Shown here one piece after another: positions 24,973 to 35,216 of a stretch of DNA of 64,000 nucleotides. The DNA comes from Cryptomeria japonica (taxonomy: Eukaryota; Streptophyta; Pinopsida; Cupressales; Cupressaceae). Position 1 is the first letter of the stretch, and each line of letters begins with the position of its first letter. The stretch covers positions 624,431,912 through 624,495,911 of the forward strand of contig NC_081408.1 of NCBI RefSeq assembly GCF_030272615.1, in the 5' to 3' direction. A program made the position numbers and the translations under genes. The notes below the pieces were generated by a model. That model was not told where the DNA came from. It worked only from the letters and a program-made list of their open reading frames with translations, and searched no databases.

Positions 24973-25222
24973 CTTCTCCTTCCTCTCTTATGGGAGGGAC
25001 TTCTTCCTTTTTGAGGTTTCATCCATCTTCTTTGAGAGTCTTTTGTACATTCATCTCTCTTTTGGGGGGGAATTTTTTCCCACTGGGTTTTCTCCCTTTC
25101 TCCGTTTTTGAGAGATTGCATTGCATAGTTTTTCTTGCATTACATGGGTACCTATCATGGCCTAGTAGTCGGGACCCATCTTGCATTGTTGACTTAAGTC
25201 TTCATTCCCCTAAGTTGCACTT
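24973..25222 (+). other. copia 3' untranslated leader to LTR
   Basis: Non-coding stretch between pol and the polypurine tract. Blocks GGGTACCT, GGCCTAGTAGTCGGGACCCA and TTGCATTGT are shared in order with 9405-9465 of the small LTR element, which ties the two families together. Confidence 0.7.
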
Positions 25223-25231
25223 AAGGGGGGG
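25223..25231 (+). promoter_or_regulatory. Polypurine tract of copia element
   Basis: AAGGGGGGG immediately before the 3' LTR start; the plus-strand primer site. Confidence 0.88.
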
Positions 25232-25682
25232 TGTTGGTGTAAATAAATATTCATTATGGATATTATTACACTTTACTTAAGTTAACTTAGGATAATGCAT
25301 CTCTTCGTAGTTTGGATTTGAGACACTTAGGGAAGTGTGCACATAGGGATAGAGCTTGTAGGAGAAATTCCACCTTTTGTGGTCTTATTTTGCTGTTACA
25401 CTCCACATTCGGTGGGTCATCCACCTCTTGTGGAATATTATATTATTTCTCCTAGCTACCCCTAGTATTTCTTACCTACCCTTGTTTCTCATTGAGCCAC
25501 GTGTCATGATTGTGTGCTCATACATCCATATGGCCTTGCCTATATAAGTAGGCCTATATTCATTGTATTGGTGAATCCAGTTGATCATTTTAATATTGAT
25601 GAGAATACAATTTGTTCTTGTCATTCTTTTGTCTCTATTTTTATACTTTTCATTGTGCCCTTCATCTTGGAAAAATCTCACA
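25232..25682 (+). repeat. 3' LTR of copia element
   Basis: 451 bp, same length as the 5' LTR, with about 15 substitutions and no indels by eye. Followed by ATGGT at 25683-25687. Confidence 0.95.
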
Positions 25683-25687
25683 ATGGT

Positions 25688-26818
25688 TAATGACTCTTCT
25701 CATCCTCACACTGTTGTGGAATAATTTGGTGTTCTTGTCACACTCCTCCAACCAAGTCTCTCTAGATTTTTGTTTGCAAAAGACTTCTTCTTTAACAAGA
25801 ATAGATTCATGATTCGCAAGGAGTTTCTTTTCTCTCAAAAATAGGGCCTCATCCATCCCATGTCTCATCACTTTCTCATTAACCTCTACCAACTCAATTT
25901 CCACTTAGGCCTTACTGGAAAAAATATTGCCAAAGTGCTGCTTATTCCAATGGATGAGTTTTTGCTTAATAGTCTTAAGTTTGTTAACAACCTTGTAGAT
26001 CCCAAACCCAGAAACCTTGGCCGCATTCCACCATACCTTAAGAAGCTTAAGGATATTGTCGTCCTTTAGCCACATATTCTTGAATTTAAAAGGGCATCTT
26101 TTTGGGCCAACCTCGCCCTGAATGCCAAGTTGAATTGGGAAATGATCTGTCCTGAGAAAGGTAGAATAGAGGCTTCCAAGGTATAGGGGAAGATGATGAG
26201 ACTACCCAATACAAAGAATCTATCAAGTTTCTCTGCAATGTTGTTGAAACCTAACCTTCGGTTATTCCAGGTAAAGGATTCCTTAACCATATTGATCTCT
26301 ATCATGCCACAATGATGGATCCAATCTGCAAAGTCAAGAGAAGCGCGAGAATTTTTACCTAAGCCTCCTCACTTCTCATGATGATGCAAAATTGCATTAA
26401 AGTCCCCTCCTAAAATGCATAACTGATTAAGGGTGCCCATGAAATTCTCAATTTCCTCACATACTCTCTTTTTATCCTCATTAAGAATTGGCCCATACAC
26501 ATTAATAATGACAAAATCTAGGTCATTTTTCAGGCTGGTAACCCTCCCGCTCATCTAATTGCTATGTGACTCCATAAGTGAGAAGATGATATTGCGTGGG
26601 TCCCAAATTATAGCAAGTCCTCCAGAAGCCCCATTGGTTGGAGCCCCTTTAATCTATCTAAAGCCTAATCGCTTGCCAAAGGAGGCTAAATCCTCATTCC
26701 CTAATTTGGTCTCCTGTAATAGAGCTAATTCTGGACTATAAGAGGATAGGCATTGCTTGACTATCATTTGTTTGTTAGGGGCATTTAAGCCCCTAACATT
26801 TCATGAAATAACTTTCAT
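25688..26818 (-). pseudogene. LINE ORF2, proximal half: endonuclease (broken)
   Basis: ORF2 starts at ATG 26818. The protein begins MKVIS, then a TGA where Trp is expected, then NVRGLNAPNKQ. This is the conserved start of the apurinic-like EEP endonuclease that nicks target DNA. Further motifs are NVYGP and LGGDFNAI (near 26400) and FTWNN...KLDRFF (near 26270), then the catalytic DHFPI block (near 26145, in a shifted frame). A linker up to the copia insertion contains NWLEECDKNTKLF-like sequence (ETWLEECDKNTKLFHN). At least one nonsense and several frameshift mutations are present. Confidence 0.88.
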
Positions 26819-28613
26819 GACGCATTGGGAAGGAACTTCCCCTTCCCTGCATGAAACATGTCCGTGAGTCTAACCTGATCTTCCACAATACCATCATTAG
26901 CTCTTAGCCCCAATAAGGATTTCCTACCTCTCTTTTTGCAGAGCTTGGCACAATCCGGAGTAGATTTGTCATCTACCCAAAGTTCGATTCCCAAGGTTTC
27001 GCTTTCCTTGTTGTATAAATCTAGAAAAAGTTCCTCCATATCTGAGACCACAAGGGGGGAGAAAATCCCAAAATCTCTTTTCTAAGCACATTTTTTTGAA
27101 GATCGAGCTCATCCTTGTCTATTATTTCATCCAATAGTTTCTCCATAATTTTCTCAGTAACCGAGTCACATAAATAGTCTATAATGCAATTCACCTCTTC
27201 CTCTTTGCAGGCTTGATCATCCTCTTGATCGGCCCTTTCTGATCTAATGGGGCCTTCCCCTAGATGGGGAGATCCTTTAGAGTTGCTCTGACCATCCAAA
27301 CTAGTAACCTAATTAGGGGAAAAAGGAAGGGCTTGCTTCTCCCCACCCTTCCCATCCTTAGAAGCCGGAAAAAGTTCTCCCTTCTTGACAAGGGGTATCT
27401 CTGGATAAGCAGTCCTGCCTAGCTTATCCAACGACATTTACTCAAGGGTGTGAAGAGAAGAGGGGATCAACCATTCATCCTTCCTCTGGTCTACTATAAT
27501 TTCCCCCTCTTCTACCTCCTCAAGTTGCCTAGTCGGCAAAGAGATTTCCTTGATCACAAACCCTCCTTGCTCCATATTGAAACCGATGTCTACCTGAGGA
27601 TTCATTCTAGGTTTTGATTGAGAAGAGGGGAATTCTAAGATCAGATCGAGAGCTAGGTCTAAATCCATAAACCCTTTATAAAATTCAGGGTAGATAAGTA
27701 AAGATGACACCCCTGTTCTAATTTCAATGGGCCTTAAAGATTTAACACTAATATCCATGTTAATTATCATTACAAAGTTAGAATATTTCCTATTTTTATC
27801 ACTAATCTCTACAAATTTACCCAAGTGATTACCTATTTTCCTAATAATTTTTATGTCCATTAATTCTACTAGTAGGCTAGGGATCATAATTGGTCTATCT
27901 ACCTTAAAAGATTTCAGTTTGTTTGGATTAAAATCCGATTGCCATTCTAGAAAAATAAAATCAAAACCTTTGAAAGTTGGAGATTTACCTATTAAGAATT
28001 CCTCCTTATGCCTCGAATTTCCACAATCAATATACAAAAAACCCTCAGTCAAGATAGCTATACTTACTATCCATTTGAAGGAGGACTTGAACCAATCTGC
28101 AATAGCCTCTGATGGAATTCCAAGTCCCCGCCATCTAGGGCAAACCCCAAATGCCTTGCAATATTGTTGAATCCTCTTAACCAAATTGTCATTAATCTCC
28201 AAAATATTTGTCGAATCTGAATTAGGGCACATATTTGTGACCGTCTCAGCCCCTGAGGGTTTGGGAGGTGTCATAAATTTCTTTCTCTTACCTTCAGAAG
28301 CCCTAGGTCTGGTATGAATACCAACCGACCTTCTATAAACCTTGTTTCCTCTGCTTCTAACATTATCGGAATGAGATCTGACCTAAGGAGCTGGTTTTAT
28401 GAAACCTTCCTCAAGATTCTGCAAATGGTTAAACCTATTGGAAATGACCGGCTTAGTGCCTTCTTGGTAGTGGTAGTTCATTTTACTTTGCTCATCAATT
28501 CCAGCCAACAGAGGGTTTTTCATAGCTGCCATGCGAAACCTCCTAGGTTTCACCACTTGCCATTCCAAATTAGCCCGAGGCAAGGGAGTCCTATTCCCCG
28601 GGTTGCAGACCAT
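26815..28613 (-). pseudogene. LINE ORF1 (RNA-binding, DUF4283-like), broken
   Basis: ORF1 proteins bind LINE RNA in the ribonucleoprotein particle. The longest clean stretch is 28274-27438 (278 aa), with CPRWRGLGIPSEAIADWF and FIFLEWQSDFNPNK typical of plant LINE DUF4283 proteins. The same frame is open at 28613-28383 upstream and 27299-27021 downstream across a few stops. A frameshift near 27040 then leads to a final segment (27051-26815). The C-terminus is acidic, and I see no zinc knuckle in it. Its last codons overlap the ORF2 start as ATGA. Confidence 0.8.
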
Positions 28614-28739
28614 GGGCGCATATTTGGTTCATTCGAAGAACCACCTCTGTTGATCAAGGTCTAGAAATTTCCACAGAGGAAATCGCGATGGCAAATTCGC
28701 TCAGCTCATTCGCTTCATGTTTTTTAATGGACAATCTGC

Positions 28740-28755
28740 ATTATGCTATGTAGTT
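28740..28755 (-). repeat. Target site duplication of minus-strand LINE (5' side)
   Basis: ATTATGCTATGTAGTT, the 5' partner of 14182-14197. It fixes the 5' end of the LINE at 28739. Confidence 0.8.
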
Positions 28756-28813
28756 ATTATATTATAATGTTATTTTTATTACTTAAAGATTAAAATTGTT
28801 AACTAAAAAGAAT

Positions 28814-29539
28814 AATATTGCTCACATACTTGTTGACTTGGATATCTCAAATGGGTTGTCTACTGAAATTTTACTTAATTCTTCAAAGGGTTCTTGGGTC
28901 CAATCTTTGGACTATGAAGGGATTCCCTTTCGCTGCAAAAGATGTTTTAAAACTGAGCATGTTGCTGAGCATTGTGGGTTTGAGAAAATGGCAACTAAGG
29001 CTACATGGTGGAAAGGTGCATCACTACAATATTATACAGTGTTGAAGTTACCCGATCAACCTAGGAGTTTTTCTAAGGTGGTTGCTTTGGAACCACAGGA
29101 TCCTGAGGCATCTCTTTCGATTGTCTCTCTTGGTGGGGCTGCTTTGGAACCACATGATCCTGAGGCATCCCCTCTGGTTGTCTCTCTTTTGGTGGGGTTG
29201 TTGAAACTGTGCATGTGTCTCTTGATGTCTTTTGGTGATAATGATTTGGCTAGTACTCTTGTTTTTACCAAATCTGTTGACTTTCCTATTGATATTGGGG
29301 TTTTGCTGTCTGTTGGTTCTGGTGAGGTTGTGTCTGTCAGACTGAGGCAAACTGGTGATGCTGGGTTTTGCCTTTGTTGTCCGTTGGTTCTGGTGAGGCT
29401 AAGACATCGACTACTAGCTCTCACTCTCAGGATCTTGGTGCATTGGATTGGCATGTTAAGGCAACGCAAGTGGAAGAGGGATGTATTTCTGTTAAAGGCA
29501 AAAAAGCTAAGTCCTTTATGCCTTCTTTCGATATGACTC
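28814..29539 (+). pseudogene. LINE ORF1 C-terminal half with zinc knuckle
   Basis: The frame is open through the insertion's start; its first in-frame ATG at 28796 lies in flanking DNA, so the protein is truncated. It contains HILVDLDISNGLSTEI and then FRCKRCFKTEHVAEHC, a CX2CX4HX4C zinc knuckle that binds nucleic acid, as in plant LINE ORF1 proteins. After it come two in-frame copies of a 20-residue block (VALEPQDPEAS... / AALEPHDPEAS...), from a 60 bp tandem duplication at 29080-29200. A second 70 bp duplication lies near 29296-29395. The frame closes at about 29536. Confidence 0.7.
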
Positions 29540-29692
29540 GTTGATTCCATAAGAGCAATTCTAAATGTAAACATTGATGGTTCTTGGGTAGGGGATGGTT
29601 TTACAACTTTCTGGTTGAGGATTCTAGATCCTATCTTTTCTGGTTGTAAAGGGTTTCGGGTCCTTTCAAAGCCTGTTTTTTCCCTAATAAAA
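28814..29692 (+). mobile_element. Short ORF1-only LINE-derived retroposon
   Basis: An 879 bp insertion flanked by AACTAAAAAGAAT at 28801-28813 and 29693-29705 (13 bp perfect). It begins inside a LINE ORF1 frame and ends with a LINE-like 3' end (TTTCGGGTCCTTTCAAAGCC ... CCCTAATAAAA). No reverse transcriptase or endonuclease sequence lies between ORF1 and this 3' end. It is either a 5'-truncated copy of a derivative that lost ORF2, or a retrocopied spliced or deleted transcript. Confidence 0.7.
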
Positions 29693-29705
29693 AACTAAAA
29701 AGAAT

Positions 29706-30238
29706 GATAAAATAGCACCCAAAAAATAACTTCTCATTGTCAAATTAAAAAAAATTAAAATAAAATCAATTTAATTCATAATTATGACATCACATTAAAC
29801 TCAATCAATTTAATACTTCAATTATTTTTAATTATTTTCAAAACAATACATTAACTATAACAAATCTTATTTAAAAAATAATTAATTTTACAACTTTATT
29901 ATTAAGACATTAAATTTCTTAGTGAATCAAAATTATTATTATATTAACAAAAAAATTTAAATTTTTATTATCAAATAACAACACTATCTTGCCACAATTT
30001 ACAATTTGTAGAACTTCGCACTAATGTTGCTTATTATGTTTCAACAACAATTGTTATTTTATTGGGTTTCTTTAGTGTTACAAATAGTGAAATTTTGGGC
30101 TCTTAAGCATATCAATGTAATTGACTAATTTTTGAACAATCTAATAAAAATACAACATCTATTAATTTAATTGTTTTAACATTTTTATTTTATATATAAA
30201 AATAGTCTAACAAAATCATTGATAAAACAAACAATAAG
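29706..30238. other. AT-rich spacer between two retroposons
   Basis: Very AT-rich (AATTAAATTTT-like words). I see no gene or named element. Confidence 0.7.
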
Positions 30239-30257
30239 ATATCAAATTAAATTTTTA
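30239..30257 (+). repeat. Candidate target duplication of second LINE (5' side)
   Basis: ATATCAAATTAAATTTTTA is repeated perfectly at 33684-33702. Because the 3' flank also contains a near copy (33644-33660), the exact 3' boundary is ambiguous by about 45 bp. Confidence 0.65.
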
Positions 30258-33200
30258 CACTCTCAGATGGAATGGGAATATCTCCTCCTGGCAAAAGATA
30301 TTCCAGACTTTTGGCCAGAAGAAAGCCAAGGATTACAGTTATGTGGAAAAAATTCTCACTGATCGACTCCACTCCTTGGAACAAGAAATTCAATTACAGT
30401 CGTCCTCCTCTACCTTGGTTGAACGGGTCTCTTAGGCTAGAGACGTCCTTAGGAAACATCAACAAATCAAAATCAGGGGTGCCTTCATCAGAGCCCATAA
30501 TCACTGGCTCCAGTTTGGAGACAAAGGCTCCAAATTTTTCTTTAACCTTCTCAAACAAAAACAGAACAAAGAGAAAATTGACAGAATCATAGTGGAGGAC
30601 AAGGAACTCCTAAATATCAATGATATCAAAGATGCTTTTGAAATGTTTTATAAGACTCGCTTTACCTCAGAAGATAATGAAGCATCAAAAGATGCTAGAA
30701 ATAGATGTAATAACATTATCCCTAATAGAATCTCTGAGAATGAATCTCTCCTCCTTAAGACCAAAACCTCTATGTAAGAAATTGCTCATGCCATTAACGC
30801 TCTCAAGGATAATAAGGCCCCAGGCCCTGATGGGCTCCTTGTTGAATTCTACAAAGCTAATATTGAGTGGGTCACTAAAGACCTCTATGACATATACTAT
30901 GAAGCTCTTTATATTGGCACCCTTGGGGAGTCCATTAATAAGGGCATTGTGAAACTTATCCCAAAATATGGGGACAACGCCCTCATAAAAAACTGGAGGC
31001 CAATTACCCTCCTTAACGTCTCATATAAAATCTTAGCCAAAGCCCTAGCTTCTCACCTTGAAAAAATTCTTCCCAAGTTCATCTGTTCTACCCAAACTGG
31101 GTTCATTAAAGGTAGGTATACCTTGGAGAACCTTGTCACTAGCTGGGAATCTATGGAATGGACCAAGACTTCTAATCAAGATTTTGCCATGTTCCTTGTT
31201 GACTTTTCGAAAGCCTATGACAGGGTGGAATGGGACTTCATCCTCATGATGCTTAAAGCTTTTGGTTTCCCTAGCGAGTTTTGTAAATATGTTCAATTCC
31301 TTCTTAAAGATGCCTTCGCCCTGATTGAGGTTAATGGGACGTTCTCTCAGCCTATTCCTCTTACTATATCCATTAGGCAGGGCTGCCCTCTTGCCCCTGC
31401 TCTTTTTGTTATTGCCTCGGATGCCTTATTCTACCTCCTAAGAGATGACACCTTATCTCCTAGAGTTCATGGCATTAAGCTATCGGATGACTTTGAATTG
31501 CTCAACATTCAGTTTGCTGATGATACCTCGCTCTTCCTGGAGCTCTCTAGGCATAACATTGACTGCCTCAATAAAAAACTTGACACCTTTGGTAGAGCTT
31601 CTGGCGCTCGTATCTCCAACTCCAAATCTATTTTGCTTGGGTGGAAAGAGGAACCCCCGGACTAGCTTCAGCAGTTTGGATACCCATGGGGAGGACCCAA
31701 CAAGATAGCTAGATACCTTGGTATCCCTTTCTCTATCTCTCCCTCTCTTAAGGACATGTGGCTTTGCGTCAAAGAAAACATTGATAAAAAGCTTAACAAG
31801 TGGAACAATAGGGTTCTCTCCCTGGCTGGTAGGATTCAAGTCTACCAGAAGATCCTTTCTTCCTACAGTATTTACTACTCCTCTGCTTGGATGTTCAGTA
31901 ACTACCAAATTTTTGAAATCCTAAAATCTATCAGACGATTCCTTTGGTCTGATGGCAAGGGTAAAAGAAAGGCCCACGCAGTCAAATGGATCTAGTGCCA
32001 CATAGACAAGAAACTTGGTGGGTTGGGTCTTAAGGATCTCAGAATGCAAGGAATTTTCCTTGCTACCAAATGGATATTTCATGCTTTGGAAGGACAAGAA
32101 CCTTGGAAGATTCTTCTCAGAAACAACATTCAAAATGGTGTCCCCAAGCTTGCCAAATCTTGGAAAGCCCTCCCCTTTAGTGATCTGGTTGCAGGTGGTT
32201 TCTCTGTGTCTGTCCAAGGCACTTGGGTATTCAAGCCCATCTGGAAAGCTTGGGAGCATGTGCGCAAACTTATTGTCAACTCTAGCATTGACTATAGAAA
32301 CACTCTGCATGGGGAGAGATCAATATGGTGGAATCTCTACCATAATTCTAAACCCCTTGCCTAAACCCAAGGTTGTTCTGCTAGGGCTGGTATAATAAGG
32401 GCATTAAGTATCTTATGGACATCTTGGAGCATGATAATCTTATTAGCTAGGAGGATCTTAGTGGTGAGTATGACCTTCCTGCCTCCCATAAGAGAACCTA
32501 CAATATGATTAAAAGTGCTTGTGCTTGTCTCAACCTTCCTAGGAACACTGATGTTGACTCTCACAGATACCTCTCATTCCTTTGGAAGGATGAATCCCTC
32601 CTCTCCAAGATCAAAGCCAAGTCTATTTATAGATTGCTCAACTATGACACCTCGGTGGTTGATCACATTAACTCCCTTTGGTATGTTGACTCAAGTACCT
32701 TTGCTTGGCAGAAAACCTTTGAGAAATTATGGAAGTCTCCCATCCCCCCTAAGATCAAATGCTTCAGGTGGCAACTCATGCTGGATAGACTTCCTATTAG
32801 GAATAACTCGGTTGCTTATGACTTATGCTCTGTTTGTAGGAAGCCTGAGACTACACGACACATCTTTCTTGATTTTGCATTTTTGCCAAAGAAGTCTGGT
32901 TGATGTTTGGAATCTCTCTTACTGAACATGTTTGTACTCTTGATATTATTACTAGTTTCATTCGTGGGCTTAAGAAGGATGCTAACCTATTCTGGAAAAA
33001 AATTTCTTCTTTCATTCTTTGGTTTATTTGGATATTTCGAAAGGAGGAAAAGTTCCAAGGCAATGATAGATCTCTTACTGGGTTTTTTAGAAAACTCACA
33101 CGTTATAAAATTGTTGTGCAGGTCTGTTCTTTGATGAATGTGGAGAGGGAAAAGTTGTTGCGTTTCCTCAAGGATGGCCATGCAACTATGTTCATTTATG

Positions 33201-33683
33201 AAATGAAAGATGGATTTGAATGGGCAAGGATTGCAGAGAATCGGACTGCCTTCGATGATGCGCTCAAGAAGTTGATCAAGGAACTCAAAGACAATAGAGG
33301 TCCCTACTTTGACAAGCTTGAGATGTTTACTCAAATCCTGGATCAGAAGAAGGTGGTGTGGATGGAAGGTCCACAAGGCTGGACCACGTGGTTGGAGAAT
33401 CATGATGAGATTCTCCAATAGATGTTTATTATGTTGTTGTCACAAGTAGTGTTTTCCTTAGTCTGTTGTCTCGAATACTGTATACTGTTGTATACTTTCC
33501 TTTTGGCTCTTTTTGGTAGATGGATGACTGTATATTTTCAGTTGGTTAGTGTCTCTGACTTTACTGCTTGATGGTTGAGGCTCTGCCTCCCATGGTTTTT
33601 GTATAAACTCATTCTATTTTGATCTCTCGATTATTAATACAAAAATTAAATTTTTAATCAATAAATTATTTTTAATAATAAAA
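30258..33683 (+). mobile_element. 5'-truncated LINE, second family (plus strand)
   Basis: Non-LTR retrotransposon lacking ORF1 and the endonuclease. It starts just before the RT domain and ends near 33640-33683 with an A/T-rich tail. A 19 bp repeat flanks it. It has a canonical FADD catalytic motif and lacks RNase H, so it belongs to a different L1 lineage from the minus-strand LINE. Confidence 0.8.
30500..33421 (+). pseudogene. LINE ORF2 fragment: reverse transcriptase and zf-RVT
   Basis: Readable in three successive frames. RT motifs: NKAPGPDGLLVEFYKAN (near 30812), IVKLIPKYGD, NWRPITLLNVSYKILAK (30991), TGFIKGRYTLENL, DFSKAYDRVEWDFI, SIRQGCPLAPALF and the catalytic FADD (near 31512). Stops interrupt at 30775 (TAA), 31663 and 31993 (TAG) and 32362 (TAA). 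A frameshift then leads to the zf-RVT region at 32505-32903 (SPIPPKIKCFRWQLMLDRLP, CSVCRKPETTRHIF). A last, intact 173-codon frame (32900-33421) follows. Its second half (MKDGFEWARIAENRTAFDD, GPQGWTTWLE) is a C-terminal tail I do not recognise. Confidence 0.88.
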
Positions 33684-33814
33684 ATATCAAATTAAATTTT
33701 TAATCAATAAACTATTTTTAATAATAAAAATTTATGAATTCCAAATTTAAAAAAATAAATTTACCACATTTTTAAAAATTTCATATCAAATATCTATTTT
33801 GACATAAGGACTTC

Positions 33815-34079
33815 TGACTATTCAATGAACTAAAACATAATGTTTTCACACACCTAGGTGCTTATACCCCTCCACATATCTTCTAAATGGTAATAACTAT
33901 GTAAAACTTTTATATACATTTCAATTTAAAAGTTTTTTTGTGTTTTGACTATTAAATGAATTCAAACATAATGATTCCCCACACCTAGGTGCTTATACCC
34001 CTGCACATATCTTTTAAATGGTAATACTAATAACTATGTAAAAAATTTATATACATTTCGATTTAAAAGTTTTTTTTTT
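33815..34079. repeat. Tandem duplication, about 131 bp period
   Basis: Both copies (from 33815 and from 33946) contain CACACCTAGGTGCTTATACC and TTTATATACATTTC, then AATTTAAAAGTTTTTTT. ACACCTAGGTG includes the palindrome CACCTAGGTG. Confidence 0.85.
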
Positions 34080-34237
34080 TACAAATCTCACATCCATTAG
34101 ATTTTTTTTCAATTCCCCTGGATTCCTGAACTTGAATAATGGAAAATATTGTGATGATTTTTGAATGTGAATTATTCTGTGAGCACTTGGCCAATTTTAA
34201 AGTAATATTGTGCACCTTGGTATAATAATGGTTGAAA

Positions 34238-34289
34238 GAGGATGACCAAGTTTAAATCTCCAAGGAGGATGACCAAGTTTAAATCTCCA
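34238..34289. repeat. 26 bp tandem duplication
   Basis: GAGGATGACCAAGTTTAAAT plus CTCCA occurs twice in a row, at 34238-34262 and 34265-34289. Confidence 0.9.
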
Positions 34290-34540
34290 TCCTTGCTCTG
34301 CATAAACTACCTCTTATTTAAATCTTATTTAAATGATGTCATAATAGTCTATAGTTTGAGCAATTTTTTAACACATATATTGAAACTGTCAAAAATCCTG
34401 ATAAAAACAATCTTATTTTATGTCAGTAATCTTCTTATTATTGAAATTCTCTTACTATTTTGAAAATTCGCATCCTCTCCATATTTGAAATTGTTTCTCC
34501 AAAATAAAAAAATTAATAATAATTAGCTTTGTCTATTTGA

Positions 34541-34720
34541 CAGATCCACTATTAACACTATCAAACAAAAACTCTCTAACATTATGATCTAAAACAAAGC
34601 TTCAGTAAGCAATATGTTTGCAGACCCACTATTAACACTATTAAACAAAACTTCTCCAACACTACGATCAATAAACAATATCTATAATCTAAAACAAAGA
34701 TTCAATAAGCAATATGTTTG
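34541..34720. repeat. Tandem duplication, 80-100 bp units
   Basis: 34541-34620 and 34621-34720 share CAGA(T/C)CCACTATTAACACTAT and the ending AGCAATATGTTTG. The second unit carries a roughly 20 bp insertion containing ATAAACAATATCTATAATCT. Confidence 0.85.
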
Positions 34721-35104
34721 GACAACAAATAATTTTCCAGGTCTAGTATACTGCTATGAATGATCAAATAACCTATTTTGATTGACAAAACTTGCCACTC
34801 AAAAAATGACGCAAAAATTCTAACTATTCTTATAAGAAGTATAAACTCCCAAAATGTCTTTAAGATCAATAGAATGTATTAGTATTAACAAGATGTCTGA
34901 TAAACAAATTCAGAAAAGAATATAAAATGACCTATTTTTATTTTGGTCTCTAACTTTGATCCAAAGTATAAGTCCATGTCAGTCAGTTACACAAAGGTGA
35001 AGGTTGAATGTATAAACAAGCTACATCAGATTGCCAAGGTGTCAGCTATCTGATAAAGGAGTACAACAAACCAAAAAATAAAAATAAAAATTGATCTATT
35101 TATC

Positions 35105-35216
35105 ATACAGGTCTCAATTGTGATCAAAGAGATAATGAAAGGGCATACAGGTCGATCAAAGAGATAATGAAAGGGCATACAAGTTTCAATTGTGATCAAA
35201 GAGATAATGAAAGGGA
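35105..35216. repeat. Three-copy short tandem repeat
   Basis: GATCAAAGAGATAATGAAAG plus GG occurs three times at roughly 30-40 bp spacing, two copies preceded by CAATTGT. Confidence 0.9.

Larger units (their letters stand above)
19410..25682 (+). mobile_element. Ty1/copia LTR retrotransposon (6,273 bp)
   Basis: Complete structure: 451 bp LTRs (TG...CA), primer-binding site TGGTATCAGAGCC, a gag-pol region in the order gag, protease, integrase, RT, RNase H (copia order), a polypurine tract, and ATGGT target duplications. The LTRs differ at about 15 of 451 positions (3.3%), so it is older than the element at 7414. It sits inside the minus-strand LINE and postdates it. A frameshift in gag and six in-frame stops in pol make it non-autonomous now. 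Confidence 0.96.
14198..28739 (-). mobile_element. L1-type LINE with RNase H, split by a copia insertion
   Basis: A plant L1-like non-LTR retrotransposon read on the minus strand: 5' end near 28739, ORF1 (28613-26815), ORF2 with endonuclease, reverse transcriptase, zf-RVT and RNase H (26818-16360), long 3' UTR, and a tail of GGCCTTTTACCGATTAAAAA at about 14229-14210. A 16 bp target duplication (one mismatch) flanks it. Without the 6,273 bp copia and its 5 bp duplication the element is about 8.26 kb, long for plant L1 because of a roughly 2.1 kb 3' region. Stops and frameshifts mark it as dead. Confidence 0.88.

Noticed and set aside
27853-28170. 105-codon plus-strand frame
   Set aside because: Antisense of the recognised LINE ORF1 on the minus strand.
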